From a virus: a DNA stretch of 35,669 nucleotides. The notes below the pieces were generated by a model, which saw only the letters and a list, made by a program, of their open reading frames with translations, ran no database searches and was not told where the DNA came from. This document shows positions 9,709 to 19,477 of this stretch, piece by piece. The DNA is taken from IMG/VR virus record IMGVR_UViG_3300028393_000186, positions 1 to 35,669 of that record; one strand, given 5' to 3'. How positions within the stretch are numbered: the first letter of the stretch is position 1; each line of letters begins with the position of its first letter. A program made the position numbers and the translations under genes.

Positions 9709-11694
9709 TTAAGATCGATCGAAGCTTACTTCAAAATTTAAATCTAACCCACTACTTTTTGGAATCGGAGTACCTAATTTTGCAATTGCAACTAAATCAT
9801 AATCTTTATCATATAATCCTATTGTAGTAATATATGGAGTAAAGTCAGTGTCAATTGCAAATGGCATTAATGAACCGGTAGCATCATATAATGTAGGATT
9901 AGTACTAGTATTATAATCATTCATAGGAACATTAATAAAATATTTATACTGATCTATATTTATACTGCTTTTATATTTTAATGAAAAGTCTTTAGTTTTG
10001 AATGAGCCAGTAATTAATTCGTTTTGGAAAGGAGAATAAACTATCATTCCTTGCTCATAAAATACATTACCAACTTTATTAGTTTGAAGAGCTAAATAAT
10101 TGGTGTTAGTTAAAGTAGATAAAGATGTTATTTCTGATTGGGTTAATGATTTTCCATAAATCCTTACTTCATCAATTGCCCCATTAAATGGACTTTGAGA
10201 TGCCATAGAAGATGATGAATATCCCTTCGCACCTACAAATATACTATTATTATTAGATACTTTATTTACTGTCGTATCTGCTACCGTACTTATTAAAGTA
10301 CCATCTCTATATATTTGTAAATTACTGCCCGTTTTTTGATATACGATATGATAATTTTGATTAAGATTATTAATAGATGCTGATAATGTTGAAGTATATA
10401 TACCATCATATCTTTTAACGTTTAATGAAGCACTAGTATAATACATATCAAATGGATATGATGCTAATCTCGTGGCTGTATTATTGCTAATATAATATGC
10501 TTTACTAATAATTGATTGTGTAACTGCTGTAGAATATGGAGTCATCCATAAAGATATAGCAAAATCATTATCAAAAGTATTAAACCAATTATTAGTAGTA
10601 TTATTTATTTCGATAGCAGAATTTGTTCCATTAAACTTAGCTTGATAACCATTAGTATATGCAAATCTACTCCAATTTATATTATTGAAATCGTTAGGCG
10701 TTGCTAAGGCAAATCCTGCATTAGATAAATCAATATCAAGACTACCTGCCGTATCTCCCGTTAATGGTACTATTATTCCATTATATAAATCTGTATTTGT
10801 TAGATTTGAACGCGAATACCAATTCATGGTTACTGCATTATACACCCATAACGTATTATTGTTAGGATCTATTGAACCTGAAGGAGATAAATTTATCCAA
10901 TTAGATGTTACGGGTAAATTATTAAACGTAAATATTATTTGATTTGCATTATCAAGAGCAGCCGTATAATTTGTAGCAGGCCCTAATTCTGTATGATAGC
11001 TTCCTGATGTACCCTGTATATATATACTAAAATTAGAATTTAACGGAAATGGGCCATTAATAAATCCTATAGATCCTGACGCCCCTGATTTAAATGTAGT
11101 AGTTGTGCTTCCACTATGAGGTATAGATATACCTGGTATAAATTCAATATTATATGGCGTATATGTATTTGTTATTTTACTTAAATCAAACTCATCATTA
11201 AATCCTAAATATGTAAGATGTCCTGATACGAAGCTTGAAGTATTAATTCTAAGATCAGTTAATTCATAATTTCCATTATCTTGTAAAGTAATAGATTCAT
11301 TTTCAACTCCCGTTAAAGTCAAATAAACACTACTAGGTTTAACTCCATCTCCTACTTTTATACGAGGTAAAGAATAAGTAATTAAATCATAATTTAGTTT
11401 TCTAGAAAAGTTGCCTGCGCCATAATTTATATATCCATATGGATTATAAAAATTATAGTATAGATGATTAATACCATAATAAGTATTTTTCATAAACGAC
11501 CCGTCTGAATTTTTTAATTCCGAGCCCGTTAAAGAACTACTAATAGGAATTAATATATTATTCGGATAAATACCTCTTAAATATGTATAGCTAGAACTAG
11601 TAAATGACGCTGAGGTTAAACTCCAGTTTTTATGAGCCGTATATTTAGTTATATTTGAGTCTCGTATTGAGCCTATTGATTTATAGTCTGACAT
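9709..11694 (-). CDS. Tail fibre-like protein with LamG/concanavalin-like domain
   Basis: 661 residues, rich in Ser, Thr and Asn. Residues of about 350-520 look like a LamG (concanavalin A-like) domain: FNGTNSAIEI at its start, DFAISLWMTP, YRDGTLI and the characteristic GAIDEVRIYGKSLTQSEI near its end. Such domains bind carbohydrate and are common in receptor-binding tail proteins. The C-terminal 45 residues (YITTIGLYDKDYDLVAIAKL) closely match the end of the neighbouring protein at 11787-12893. A terminator-like hairpin lies upstream, so this gene may start its own transcript or depend on read-through. A role in host-surface binding is inference. Confidence 0.75.
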   Translation of the reverse strand: MSDYKSIGSIRDSNITKYTAHKNWSLTSASFTSSSYTYLRGIYPNNILIPISSSLTGSELKNSDGSFMKNTYYGINHLYYNFYNPYGYINYGAGNFSRKLNYDLITYSLPRIKVGDGVKPSSVYLTLTGVENESITLQDNGNYELTDLRINTSSFVSGHLTYLGFNDEFDLSKITNTYTPYNIEFIPGISIPHSGSTTTTFKSGASGSIGFINGPFPLNSNFSIYIQGTSGSYHTELGPATNYTAALDNANQIIFTFNNLPVTSNWINLSPSGSIDPNNNTLWVYNAVTMNWYSRSNLTNTDLYNGIIVPLTGDTAGSLDIDLSNAGFALATPNDFNNINWSRFAYTNGYQAKFNGTNSAIEINNTTNNWFNTFDNDFAISLWMTPYSTAVTQSIISKAYYISNNTATRLASYPFDMYYTSASLNVKRYDGIYTSTLSASINNLNQNYHIVYQKTGSNLQIYRDGTLISTVADTTVNKVSNNNSIFVGAKGYSSSSMASQSPFNGAIDEVRIYGKSLTQSEITSLSTLTNTNYLALQTNKVGNVFYEQGMIVYSPFQNELITGSFKTKDFSLKYKSSINIDQYKYFINVPMNDYNTSTNPTLYDATGSLMPFAIDTDFTPYITTIGLYDKDYDLVAIAKLGTPIPKSSGLDLNFEVSFDRS

Positions 11695-11740
11695 TAACCG
11701 TTACCTTTATTATAAATATCGATATGATCATATATTCAGT

Positions 11741-11767
11741 AAAAAAGCCCATCTTAATGAGCCTTTT
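11741..11767 (-). terminator. Rho-independent terminator after the tail operon
   Basis: Read on the minus strand, AAGGCTCAT and ATGGGCTT pair around a short TAAG loop with one bulged G and one G-U pair, and the stem runs into TTTTTT. It lies about 20 bases beyond the stop codon at 11787. The + strand context TTCAGTAAAAAAGCCC is repeated at the terminator at 27721. Confidence 0.7.
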
Positions 11768-11786
11768 ACATTTATCTTGAATTTTA

Positions 11787-12893
11787 TTAAAAGTCTAACT
11801 TAACCTTAATTAAAAGTTCTCTATCGAATGATTTTAATAATGGCCTACTTAATTTTGCTACTGCTACTAAATTATAACCAGCATCATATAATCCTACTGA
11901 AGTAATATATACTTGGGGATTACCTAAAAATGTAGGTTGTGCGAATGTATTAGCTGAGCCTGATGTAGTTACAAAAGAAGGATTACCTGTAAAGTTATAT
12001 TCGTTATTAAATGCTCTTACAAATACTATCTGAGATTTTATAGATTCTTGGTTTCTAGCAGTAAACCCATTTGATGCATTAATTGCAGCAGCTCCAGATA
12101 TCGATGTATATAATTTCCAAGCATTATCTCCTCCTGGTACTGGTGAAGATCCTGTTACTGTATAAGATGCCGTTACTGTATTAAATGATGCACTCTTATT
12201 TAACATATCTCCATTTAAAACTATTAATCCTAAATCTGGGTATACTATTCCATAAGTATTTCCTGCGCTAATACTTCCACCAAAAATTCCTCCATTAACT
12301 GATCCTGAAACTATATTGTATATTTTACCACCATTTGCACTATTTACTGTAGAAGTATTATTACTATCATCTATTAAGGTAATAACTCTATTTGATGAAG
12401 ATACTGCTACATTACTTCCGGTATATGCAATATTAGCATAAGAACTTCCATTTAATTGTGCTAAGCTTAATTGCCATGTACCAGCATTTAATCTTTCTTT
12501 TAGTCTAGATCTATTAACGGCTATAACATAAATATTATCTGAATTAACCCCACCATAAAATGTAAATTGTGTATCCGTAGGCGTTAATAAAATATTTTTG
12601 TATTGTGAATATATTGCTCTTGTAGGAGAGTCGTTTAATGATCCGCCTCCAGAATAACTTCCACTTCCTAGCCTATTACCATATGTAATTGCAAATTGAC
12701 CGCTAGCTGATGTGCTAGTGTCACTAACTACATCATAGTAATATTGCTTTTGCGTAGCCGTCATTAATGAACTAGTAAAATACGTAGTTAATGTACCAGT
12801 ATTATTAGCCCATAATGGGGCTGTTACTATCTGACCTGCTGAATTATTTACAATATCTGATGTTTGATTAAGCGTTTTAAATGTTGTTGCCAT
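11787..12893 (-). CDS. Tail structural protein with shared C-terminal module
   Basis: 368 residues, Ser/Thr/Asn/Gly-rich, with no recognisable catalytic motif. It starts MATTFKTLNQTSDIVNNSAG. Its last 45 residues, including YITSVGLYDAGYNLVAVAKL, align with the end of the 661-residue LamG protein encoded just downstream, so the two share a C-terminal domain, perhaps for docking on the same partner. The upstream leader is A-rich (AAAAAAATAAAAATG) without a Shine-Dalgarno motif. It is the last gene before a terminator in the long tail operon. Probably a fibre or baseplate-decorating protein; the precise role is unknown. Confidence 0.7.
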   Translation of the reverse strand: MATTFKTLNQTSDIVNNSAGQIVTAPLWANNTGTLTTYFTSSLMTATQKQYYYDVVSDTSTSASGQFAITYGNRLGSGSYSGGGSLNDSPTRAIYSQYKNILLTPTDTQFTFYGGVNSDNIYVIAVNRSRLKERLNAGTWQLSLAQLNGSSYANIAYTGSNVAVSSSNRVITLIDDSNNTSTVNSANGGKIYNIVSGSVNGGIFGGSISAGNTYGIVYPDLGLIVLNGDMLNKSASFNTVTASYTVTGSSPVPGGDNAWKLYTSISGAAAINASNGFTARNQESIKSQIVFVRAFNNEYNFTGNPSFVTTSGSANTFAQPTFLGNPQVYITSVGLYDAGYNLVAVAKLSRPLLKSFDRELLIKVKLDF

Positions 12894-12935
12894 TTTTATT
12901 TTTTTAAAAGAAGGTTATATTATTGTTAAATAGTA

Positions 12936-13634
12936 TTATATAAATGTAACTACTACCGGAATAGTTACGCTTCCGCCTAATTCATTACCTTGAGCAATTA
13001 TATTTAAAGTAGTTGAACTTCCAGGAAAGTCTGTCGATAATGCATATCTTTTAGGGTATACTTTAAATGCTGAAAATGTAACTATGCTAGATAAAGATGC
13101 TGCAGAATCACCTATGGTTGCGGTTGCTGCTGCGGTACCGGCTGCAGAATTTGTAAGGTTTGTACCCGTAACGCCAATTTCAAAATATCTAGAATCATAA
13201 TATACGGTATATCCTAATACATCATTATTAAATGAACTAGGCTCCAATCCTAATGTAACTTGAATTCCGTTACCGCCAGCAAGAATTAAAACATCGTTCG
13301 TAGTACGCTGAAATTTAAAATCTGTAAGTGTAGCAGGTAATGCTATAGTTTTAGCTAAAACTCTAGTGTCTTTCGGTAAAGTAATTAACTTACTTTTTAA
13401 ATTTTGTTCTGGTATAGGAGATGCTTCTAATACTGGCATATTTTCTATAACGATACCATAATAATCACTTCCTAAAGGATGGGCTGGATTCCATAAATCA
13501 TAATTTATCTCATCATCTCCTAATGCAAAGTAAGTTATTCCTAAACCATTAGTAGTACCTGCTGCTAATTTTTGACGACCTTTTGTAGTTAATATAGCGT
13601 CTACAGTCACGCTAGCGTTATTTAAATATCCCAT
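12936..13634 (-). CDS. Putative tail structural protein
   Basis: 232 residues. The N-terminal half (MGYLNNASVTVDAILTTKGR, then ITYFALGDDEINYDLWNP) resembles a conserved N-terminal region that I associate with structural proteins of large marine tailed phages. The C-terminal half is a beta-rich, Ala/Thr-rich segment ending in GGSVTIPVVVTFI, which could be an Ig-like fold. No enzymatic motif is visible. It lies between the 1286-residue tail protein (59-base gap) and the 368-residue protein (42-base gap), in the same direction. The structural call comes from context. Confidence 0.65.
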   Translation of the reverse strand: MGYLNNASVTVDAILTTKGRQKLAAGTTNGLGITYFALGDDEINYDLWNPAHPLGSDYYGIVIENMPVLEASPIPEQNLKSKLITLPKDTRVLAKTIALPATLTDFKFQRTTNDVLILAGGNGIQVTLGLEPSSFNNDVLGYTVYYDSRYFEIGVTGTNLTNSAAGTAAATATIGDSAASLSSIVTFSAFKVYPKRYALSTDFPGSSTTLNIIAQGNELGGSVTIPVVVTFI

Positions 13635-13693
13635 ATTGATATATCTTCTATTTTTAAATAATTATATGTTATCATTAATTGTTATTGGTTTAT

Positions 13694-16600
13694 TTACCCA
13701 CCGTTATTTAAGTTAGTTCTAGGTGCTGGTGATGTTGGTAATGTACTTGGTGTTGCTGATCTTACTGGGCTAGTAGGTAATGTAGTTGGATTGCTTACAG
13801 GTAATGTACTAGGCGTTGCTGATCTTACAGGGTTAGTAGGTAACGGCGTATTAGTTACTGGCTGTATACTTGGTGTTGTTGCTCTTGGCACTACTGCAGG
13901 ATTGGTGCTAGGTACTGGGGCTATATTTCTTTGCGGATTTGCAGGCGTTATTGCAGGATTATTTCTTACAATACCTGGAGTTACTCTAGTTACTATTATA
14001 ACAGGTGATTTATCTGGTAAATCATTACTTCCGACATTATATCCTGGCGCTGATATTTTAGTCCCATCAAATTTAGAATTCTTATATCCTCTAGATTCAT
14101 AAATATAATCTTGAACTTCTGCTGCACGATATGAACTAGATAATGGATTGTACTTATTAATACTAGCACTATATTCCGTGTCATATATCGGATAAAATAC
14201 TTGACGTGTTCTAGATAAAGAATTTTGTAATATTACTGCTCCCGTAGCTTCAAATCTAATCATTATAGGCACTACACCAGATCCAGATACATATTTACTT
14301 GAACTATAATTATAAACACCTGTATTTTTTAATATACTAGAATAATCAATACTTGCGCTATATACAGGATATTCTCCAGTTAATTTTATATTTTTATTTA
14401 TATTAATGTAACTATCATACATTGGTCTTACTGCATTTACATCGTCATTAATTATAATTTTATTACGCTCTAATATATTTTGCTTAATTACAATACTATT
14501 ATCTAGTATTACTCTTGCTGGTAATAATTGCTTTAGTTGATCAAAGAAAGAATAATCATATACCGATAATAACTTTAATAATAAAGGCATGCTGTTTTTA
14601 TTCTTATACTTCTTCCAATATTGGAATTGAATTGTTCTTAAATCAGTATAATATGAATTATTTTGATCTCCTGGATCACCAATATAATCATCCATATCAA
14701 AATATCCTAATTGATTATAGATGTCAGCATTTACTATTTCTTGAGGAGATAAATAAACACTTACTACATTAGTATCTTTTGGTGTTTGTTCTGATGTTTT
14801 AACCTCAGAAGATATATCTGTATCTAAAGCTGCACTTAATGAATTATCAATAAGTCTAATTTTTTGACTCATGATATTATCGCTTCCCAAACTAGGAACT
14901 GCTACATATGTCGTATAATCTTCGCTTCCTAAATCCGTAGCTACAAATCCTTTTAATGTTGCTTTAGATGCTATTGATCCGGAAAAACTAGGTCTTCCTT
15001 GGTCAGGATGTACTGATGGATAACTTCCTGTGATATCTGTTAAATATGAAAATGGAGCTCTAAAATCTAAATATGTAAAAGCGTCTGGATCTGTATTACC
15101 TCCGTAAAATAATGGATTTTTGGCATATTGTACCATAGAATCATTATTTAAAGTATATGACCAATACCTAAATTCGCTCATATTACCGTCAAAGGCTTTA
15201 TTAGAAGCACTATAACTAGCAGAACCTATAATTATATTACTTGAGCTATTATAGTATAAATTTGTGGCTGTAAAGGAGCTAGAAGAATTATAAATTATAT
15301 TATCATATTTCTTAACAACAGCCGTTATTGTATAATTAGTAGATACTGTAGAATTAGTTAATGGATCTCTTGTTAATAATATTGATGTCCAATCTTCATT
15401 AAACATAGGAACATTATTTAAAGTACCGCTTACATAAGTATTTCCGCTTTGTCTAACATAATACGTTAATTGACCTTCTTTAGAACTATATCCCGATGGC
15501 TGATCGTAATTTATATAAAAGAATGGAGATCCAATATTATCAGTTCTTAATAATGTTCTAGGAAATAAAACAACGGTAGGGTCTGGCTTAATTCTAAATT
15601 GAATCGAGTCTGGATTTCTATTTGATGAATATAATTTAGTCCAAGGTATAGAAACTGAACCAATATTATTTCCAAATTCTAATGAATACAAAAACTTATC
15701 AACTTGCCAATCTGGTCTAGTATCTGCTACTGAAGGTCCTCCATATTCTTTAATATTAATAATAGTAGAAGGAATTCCATAACAAGACATTAATGCTTGA
15801 ATAGATCTTCTCGTACCTTTTGTTTTTAGTAAATACGGTAAGTTATTTACGATACGATTCCAAATTTCTAAAGTATATTGTTCTGTAGATATTGTTGGTA
15901 AACTACCTGATTGAAGATAATTTCCGTTAGCATTTAATCCAGTTACATATTGCCATAAACTATCTTTCTTTTTAGAGTTTGTTAATTTCCATCCAAAAGA
16001 ATCTGCAACCGTGGTTAATAATTCTTTACTTATACCATCTAAAGGATGTTCTTCTCTAGAATGTATCGAGCTTAAATGATTAACATAAGTATATATAATA
16101 TCAAAGTGATGGCCAATCATATTCACGAATATAAAGTATTCTGAATTTCTGTCATCTAAAGATAATGCTGCTGGTATTGTTTTTATTAGAGAATTGATAT
16201 TTTTTCTATCATAATCTAACATGATTGCTAATGTATCTTCTGCGTATGTTTTAACAATATTAGATTTAGTACTTTGTAAAGTATATCCTGTATTAGGATT
16301 TAAAGACCCTGTAGTATAATTATCTACCCAAAAGTTATATGATTCTAACCAATTTAAACTACCTGTTGTAGTTTTTGGCCAAGGACTAATACTACCAGTA
16401 TAGAAAGTATATAAACTACCTGACGCTGTTCCAAAATATAAATACTTCTCAAAATCGTCAAATCCATTAATAATTTTATTACGCTTTTTAGCAACATCAA
16501 TAATATTTGATTCTTTAATAGTTTGATTAATATTATTAAGACTCGTTAATTGAGCATTATAATCTTCTAATAACTGAACCTTATAATAAAAATTATTAAA

Positions 16601-17554
16601 TCTTTCTTCTGCTGAACTATAAAATATAAATTGCTCTGGTTTACTGTAATCGATATTTAACTTAATACCAGTTAATGATTGCCCAAAATACGTATCTATA
16701 ATTTGTTGCGAAGTAGATAAATTTACATCTAATAAATCATTCCATGTTTGAAATCCCGTTACCGATCCTTTAAAAATATCTAAATCTATATCAAAGTTCG
16801 GTGGCTGAATAAGTACCGAAGGATCTATTATTTCTATATTTTGTACATACTCTGCTATATCACCATATCTAAATACTACATCATCTATTTGGCAAAGCTG
16901 TTTAATTTCAAGACCTATTGGTAATGGTTCATATAATTTTACTAAAATATCGTACGCCGGTGCTGGCCCTAAATCTATATTAATAACTCTTATAAATCTA
17001 TCTTGACCAAAATTTACATATAAATTATTAAAATTAGTACCCGTCGTTAAATATTGTACAAACTGTGATCTTGTAATTATAGGACCTGGCGTAGTATTTG
17101 AACTAGTCGTTGCAAACACATTATCCTTCAAAGTCATACTATTCGGATCAAATGTCGCAGTATCCGTTTTAGGTAATATCTTACGCCCTAACTTTATCTC
17201 TGTTCTAGTAGAAGAAATTTCTTGAATAAATAAATTATCAAATCTAGTAGTATATGAATTAACTGTATAATAATATTTTCCTGAATTTAAATTTGATTGG
17301 TCAAAGTACTTATTAAAATTTGGAATATCTAAATATTTAACAGACCCCGAATTTCTTAAAGTAGAAAAAGTATTATATACAAAACTATTAAGTAATAAAC
17401 CATTAAAACTATAAATATTTACTTCATAGTTAAGGGCTACTTTTGGTGTAGTAGTCGAGATTATATTAGAGCTACCAATAATTTGAATATCAGCATCACT
17501 AAAACCGGTATCATATACGGGTTGATCTGTTTGAAGTAATTTATCTATTGTCAT
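13694..17554 (-). CDS. Giant tail/baseplate protein with LamG-like domain and Pro-rich repeat tail
   Basis: 1286 residues, the largest product here. The central region has GTRRSIQALMSCYGIPS followed by NIKEYGGPS. A LamG-like domain lies roughly at 650-840 (QLTYYVRQSG, NEDWTSILLTRD, AFDGNMSEFRYW). The last 90 residues are a Pro/Thr/Ser-rich tail in which NPVRSATPSTLP and SPVRSATPSTLP recur, matching a 44-base direct repeat in the DNA. It follows the 273-residue protein gene by 3 bases. Size, domain content and position after gp6 suggest a baseplate-peripheral or fibre-connecting protein. The repeat tail could vary in length between isolates. Confidence 0.75.
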   Translation of the reverse strand: MTIDKLLQTDQPVYDTGFSDADIQIIGSSNIISTTTPKVALNYEVNIYSFNGLLLNSFVYNTFSTLRNSGSVKYLDIPNFNKYFDQSNLNSGKYYYTVNSYTTRFDNLFIQEISSTRTEIKLGRKILPKTDTATFDPNSMTLKDNVFATTSSNTTPGPIITRSQFVQYLTTGTNFNNLYVNFGQDRFIRVINIDLGPAPAYDILVKLYEPLPIGLEIKQLCQIDDVVFRYGDIAEYVQNIEIIDPSVLIQPPNFDIDLDIFKGSVTGFQTWNDLLDVNLSTSQQIIDTYFGQSLTGIKLNIDYSKPEQFIFYSSAEERFNNFYYKVQLLEDYNAQLTSLNNINQTIKESNIIDVAKKRNKIINGFDDFEKYLYFGTASGSLYTFYTGSISPWPKTTTGSLNWLESYNFWVDNYTTGSLNPNTGYTLQSTKSNIVKTYAEDTLAIMLDYDRKNINSLIKTIPAALSLDDRNSEYFIFVNMIGHHFDIIYTYVNHLSSIHSREEHPLDGISKELLTTVADSFGWKLTNSKKKDSLWQYVTGLNANGNYLQSGSLPTISTEQYTLEIWNRIVNNLPYLLKTKGTRRSIQALMSCYGIPSTIINIKEYGGPSVADTRPDWQVDKFLYSLEFGNNIGSVSIPWTKLYSSNRNPDSIQFRIKPDPTVVLFPRTLLRTDNIGSPFFYINYDQPSGYSSKEGQLTYYVRQSGNTYVSGTLNNVPMFNEDWTSILLTRDPLTNSTVSTNYTITAVVKKYDNIIYNSSSSFTATNLYYNSSSNIIIGSASYSASNKAFDGNMSEFRYWSYTLNNDSMVQYAKNPLFYGGNTDPDAFTYLDFRAPFSYLTDITGSYPSVHPDQGRPSFSGSIASKATLKGFVATDLGSEDYTTYVAVPSLGSDNIMSQKIRLIDNSLSAALDTDISSEVKTSEQTPKDTNVVSVYLSPQEIVNADIYNQLGYFDMDDYIGDPGDQNNSYYTDLRTIQFQYWKKYKNKNSMPLLLKLLSVYDYSFFDQLKQLLPARVILDNSIVIKQNILERNKIIINDDVNAVRPMYDSYININKNIKLTGEYPVYSASIDYSSILKNTGVYNYSSSKYVSGSGVVPIMIRFEATGAVILQNSLSRTRQVFYPIYDTEYSASINKYNPLSSSYRAAEVQDYIYESRGYKNSKFDGTKISAPGYNVGSNDLPDKSPVIIVTRVTPGIVRNNPAITPANPQRNIAPVPSTNPAVVPRATTPSIQPVTNTPLPTNPVRSATPSTLPVSNPTTLPTSPVRSATPSTLPTSPAPRTNLNNGG
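13737..13843. repeat. Two 44-base direct repeats (63-base period) in the tail gene 3' end
   Basis: Bases 13737-13780 and 13800-13843 are nearly identical and encode the recurring PVRSATPSTLP segment of the giant tail protein. The intervening 19 bases encode a shorter related piece. The period is 21 codons, so copy-number change would keep the frame. Confidence 0.85.
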
Positions 17555-17557
17555 TTG

Positions 17558-18379
17558 TTATTCTGGTAATATTGTAAATGTAGATCCTGGATATATTTCC
17601 ATTATAAAATTATCTGGCATCTTTATTACTGGTAAATAAATAAAGTCTGTTAGACCACCTAATTGCTGACCTGTATCTAATAAATTTATTGTATATAGAC
17701 CGGTAGTATCTCCAGGGTTATATGTAGCTGCTATATTATCTACTCTTTCAACACCGCCAAACTGACCACCCAAACCTATCGAAGTATTACCGTAAGCCTT
17801 CCAGAATTGTATTTTAGTTGTAGCATTACCTTGATTAATCGGATTCAATCCTACATATCTATATCGATATTTTATAGTAGCTTTTAAAGTATAATATGCC
17901 GCACTATTAGCATCTTCATATAATGTGCCTCCTTTAAGATTTATGTCATATACTGGCTTACCATTTGTTTGTATAGCATTATAATATACTCCATCTGCGC
18001 TTGATAAAATATCAAATCCAATTTTTTCTTGATATTGTATTCCTTTATAAGTTTTATAAGAAAGCCCGGTTCCTTGAGTAGCTGCTGCGGATGATGATAC
18101 TCTAATACCTACATTACATCCACCTAAAGCATTAATTTTTTCTTGAGTTAAATTAGAACTTAATACATTTATAGTTTTATTTGCTGATGCTATATCATTC
18201 TCTAATTTATTAATTAATGCATCTTTATCAATAGTAGGAACTAATTCAGTAAATTCTCGTTCATCTAATAAAAATCTATCGTATGTTTTAATAGATATTG
18301 TACTTGTTATACATGATATACTTAATAATAAAGAACCACTTTCTTTAATTATAACTTGACCTGCGCTATTTCTTTGCAT
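17558..18379 (-). CDS. Putative tail/baseplate structural protein
   Basis: 273 residues beginning MQRNSAGQVIIKESGSLLLS. The first 40 residues are hydrophobic/beta-like, residues of about 50-80 form a probable short helix (KLENDIASANKTINVLSSNL), and the rest is beta-rich with many Tyr and Gly. There is no known catalytic motif. The gene is tightly packed: 1 base after the preceding gene and 3 bases before the giant tail gene, which argues for co-translation and a shared structural complex. I do not recognise the family. Confidence 0.65.
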   Translation of the reverse strand: MQRNSAGQVIIKESGSLLLSISCITSTISIKTYDRFLLDEREFTELVPTIDKDALINKLENDIASANKTINVLSSNLTQEKINALGGCNVGIRVSSSAAATQGTGLSYKTYKGIQYQEKIGFDILSSADGVYYNAIQTNGKPVYDINLKGGTLYEDANSAAYYTLKATIKYRYRYVGLNPINQGNATTKIQFWKAYGNTSIGLGGQFGGVERVDNIAATYNPGDTTGLYTINLLDTGQQLGGLTDFIYLPVIKMPDNFIMEIYPGSTFTILPE

Positions 18380-18380
18380 A

Positions 18381-19460
18381 TTATATTATACTAAAAACCT
18401 CATCACTTTTAAAATATTTTATTGTTCCGCTATTTAAAATCTTAAACGTAAATCTATAAAATCTATTTTTCTGTAATGTATTAAAATTAAATAAAAAGAA
18501 GTTACTTGTACTATCGCAACTTATTTTTGTATAATTGCTATATGGTATAAGTGCTTCGCCAGTATAATAATCCTCTACTTGATAATATGAAGTTTGAGGA
18601 AGATATTGTACTATATTATAAGAACTGCCTGTAGCAAATGTCCTTACTGGAAATAATGGTCTGCTAACTATTCTTAATTTTTCAATTGAATCTTGGTCGT
18701 ATTGTTTATTAAGATTTTTAGTTACAATAGTATATTTATCTGTATTTATCGGTGGTAAAGATCCGGTAGTAAATACTGAATCGTCCCATGCTAACTCTAA
18801 TCTTGGAGGATATATAGTATTAGTCTCGCTACTAAAAAATTGAATAGGCCCGTAAGTATCTGTACTATACTCTAATGAACCTGATATTTTTATTATAAAT
18901 CCTTGTTCTTTTAAAGAACCACTTAACCAAGCATTTACGATATTAGATACATTTAAATTTAAATCTTGGGTAATAGGAGAATATTCAAATGCTTGTTTTG
19001 AACTTGATGCTTGATACCAATTACACCCGCCTGCTGTCGTAAAATAACTAGCGCTTACTCCCGATGCTAATGATCCGGTTTGCCACTTAATAGAATCTGT
19101 TGCATATTTCCAAGAAACTCCATTTGTTAATACTGGAATATAATTAACTTTACCTGTTCCTAAAGTCCATGATTGTGATATCGGATAACATTCTATTGAA
19201 TATTCTACTGGAGTATTTACTGCTTCTAAACTATATAACTTCAACGTCGAATTTAAACTTCCTGTAGTTAAATATCCGTTAGTACGAAGGTCTGCTACTG
19301 ATTGACTTACCTTAAAATTTATTAAAATTCTAGATACTTCAATCATCGTATCACTCGTAACTAATTTTTTTAACTCCAATATTTCATCTAACCCTGCATT
19401 TAAAGTAGGATCGCTTTCATAAATTGTAGCGTCTTGATTTGAATATAAATGATAAATCAT
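18381..19460 (-). CDS. Tail structural protein, possible DNRLRE-like domain
   Basis: 359 residues. The start (IYHLYSNQDATIYESDPTLN followed by AGLDEILELKK) resembles DNRLRE-type domains, which begin with a D-A-T-I-Y/D segment and a tandem Asn-Ala-Gly turn and often precede carbohydrate-binding or fibre modules. Further on are ISQSWTLGTG and a long beta-rich body. The gene sits 17 bases after gp6 and 1 base before the next gene, within the baseplate and tail operon. It could be a baseplate-attached fibre adaptor. The domain call is tentative. Confidence 0.65.
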   Translation of the reverse strand: MIYHLYSNQDATIYESDPTLNAGLDEILELKKLVTSDTMIEVSRILINFKVSQSVADLRTNGYLTTGSLNSTLKLYSLEAVNTPVEYSIECYPISQSWTLGTGKVNYIPVLTNGVSWKYATDSIKWQTGSLASGVSASYFTTAGGCNWYQASSSKQAFEYSPITQDLNLNVSNIVNAWLSGSLKEQGFIIKISGSLEYSTDTYGPIQFFSSETNTIYPPRLELAWDDSVFTTGSLPPINTDKYTIVTKNLNKQYDQDSIEKLRIVSRPLFPVRTFATGSSYNIVQYLPQTSYYQVEDYYTGEALIPYSNYTKISCDSTSNFFLFNFNTLQKNRFYRFTFKILNSGTIKYFKSDEVFSII

Positions 19461-19477
19461 ATTTTTATTTAATTACT

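Noticed and set aside
11711-11718. TATAAATA on the + strand (also at 5107-5114 and 31750-31757)
   Set aside because: These point away from all genes; in such AT-rich gaps the reverse-orientation octamers are probably chance or part of other AT-rich leader sequence.
13791-14102. 103-codon + strand frame opposite the giant tail gene
   Set aside because: It is the antisense of the Pro-rich repeats, which leave the opposite strand open; no independent evidence.
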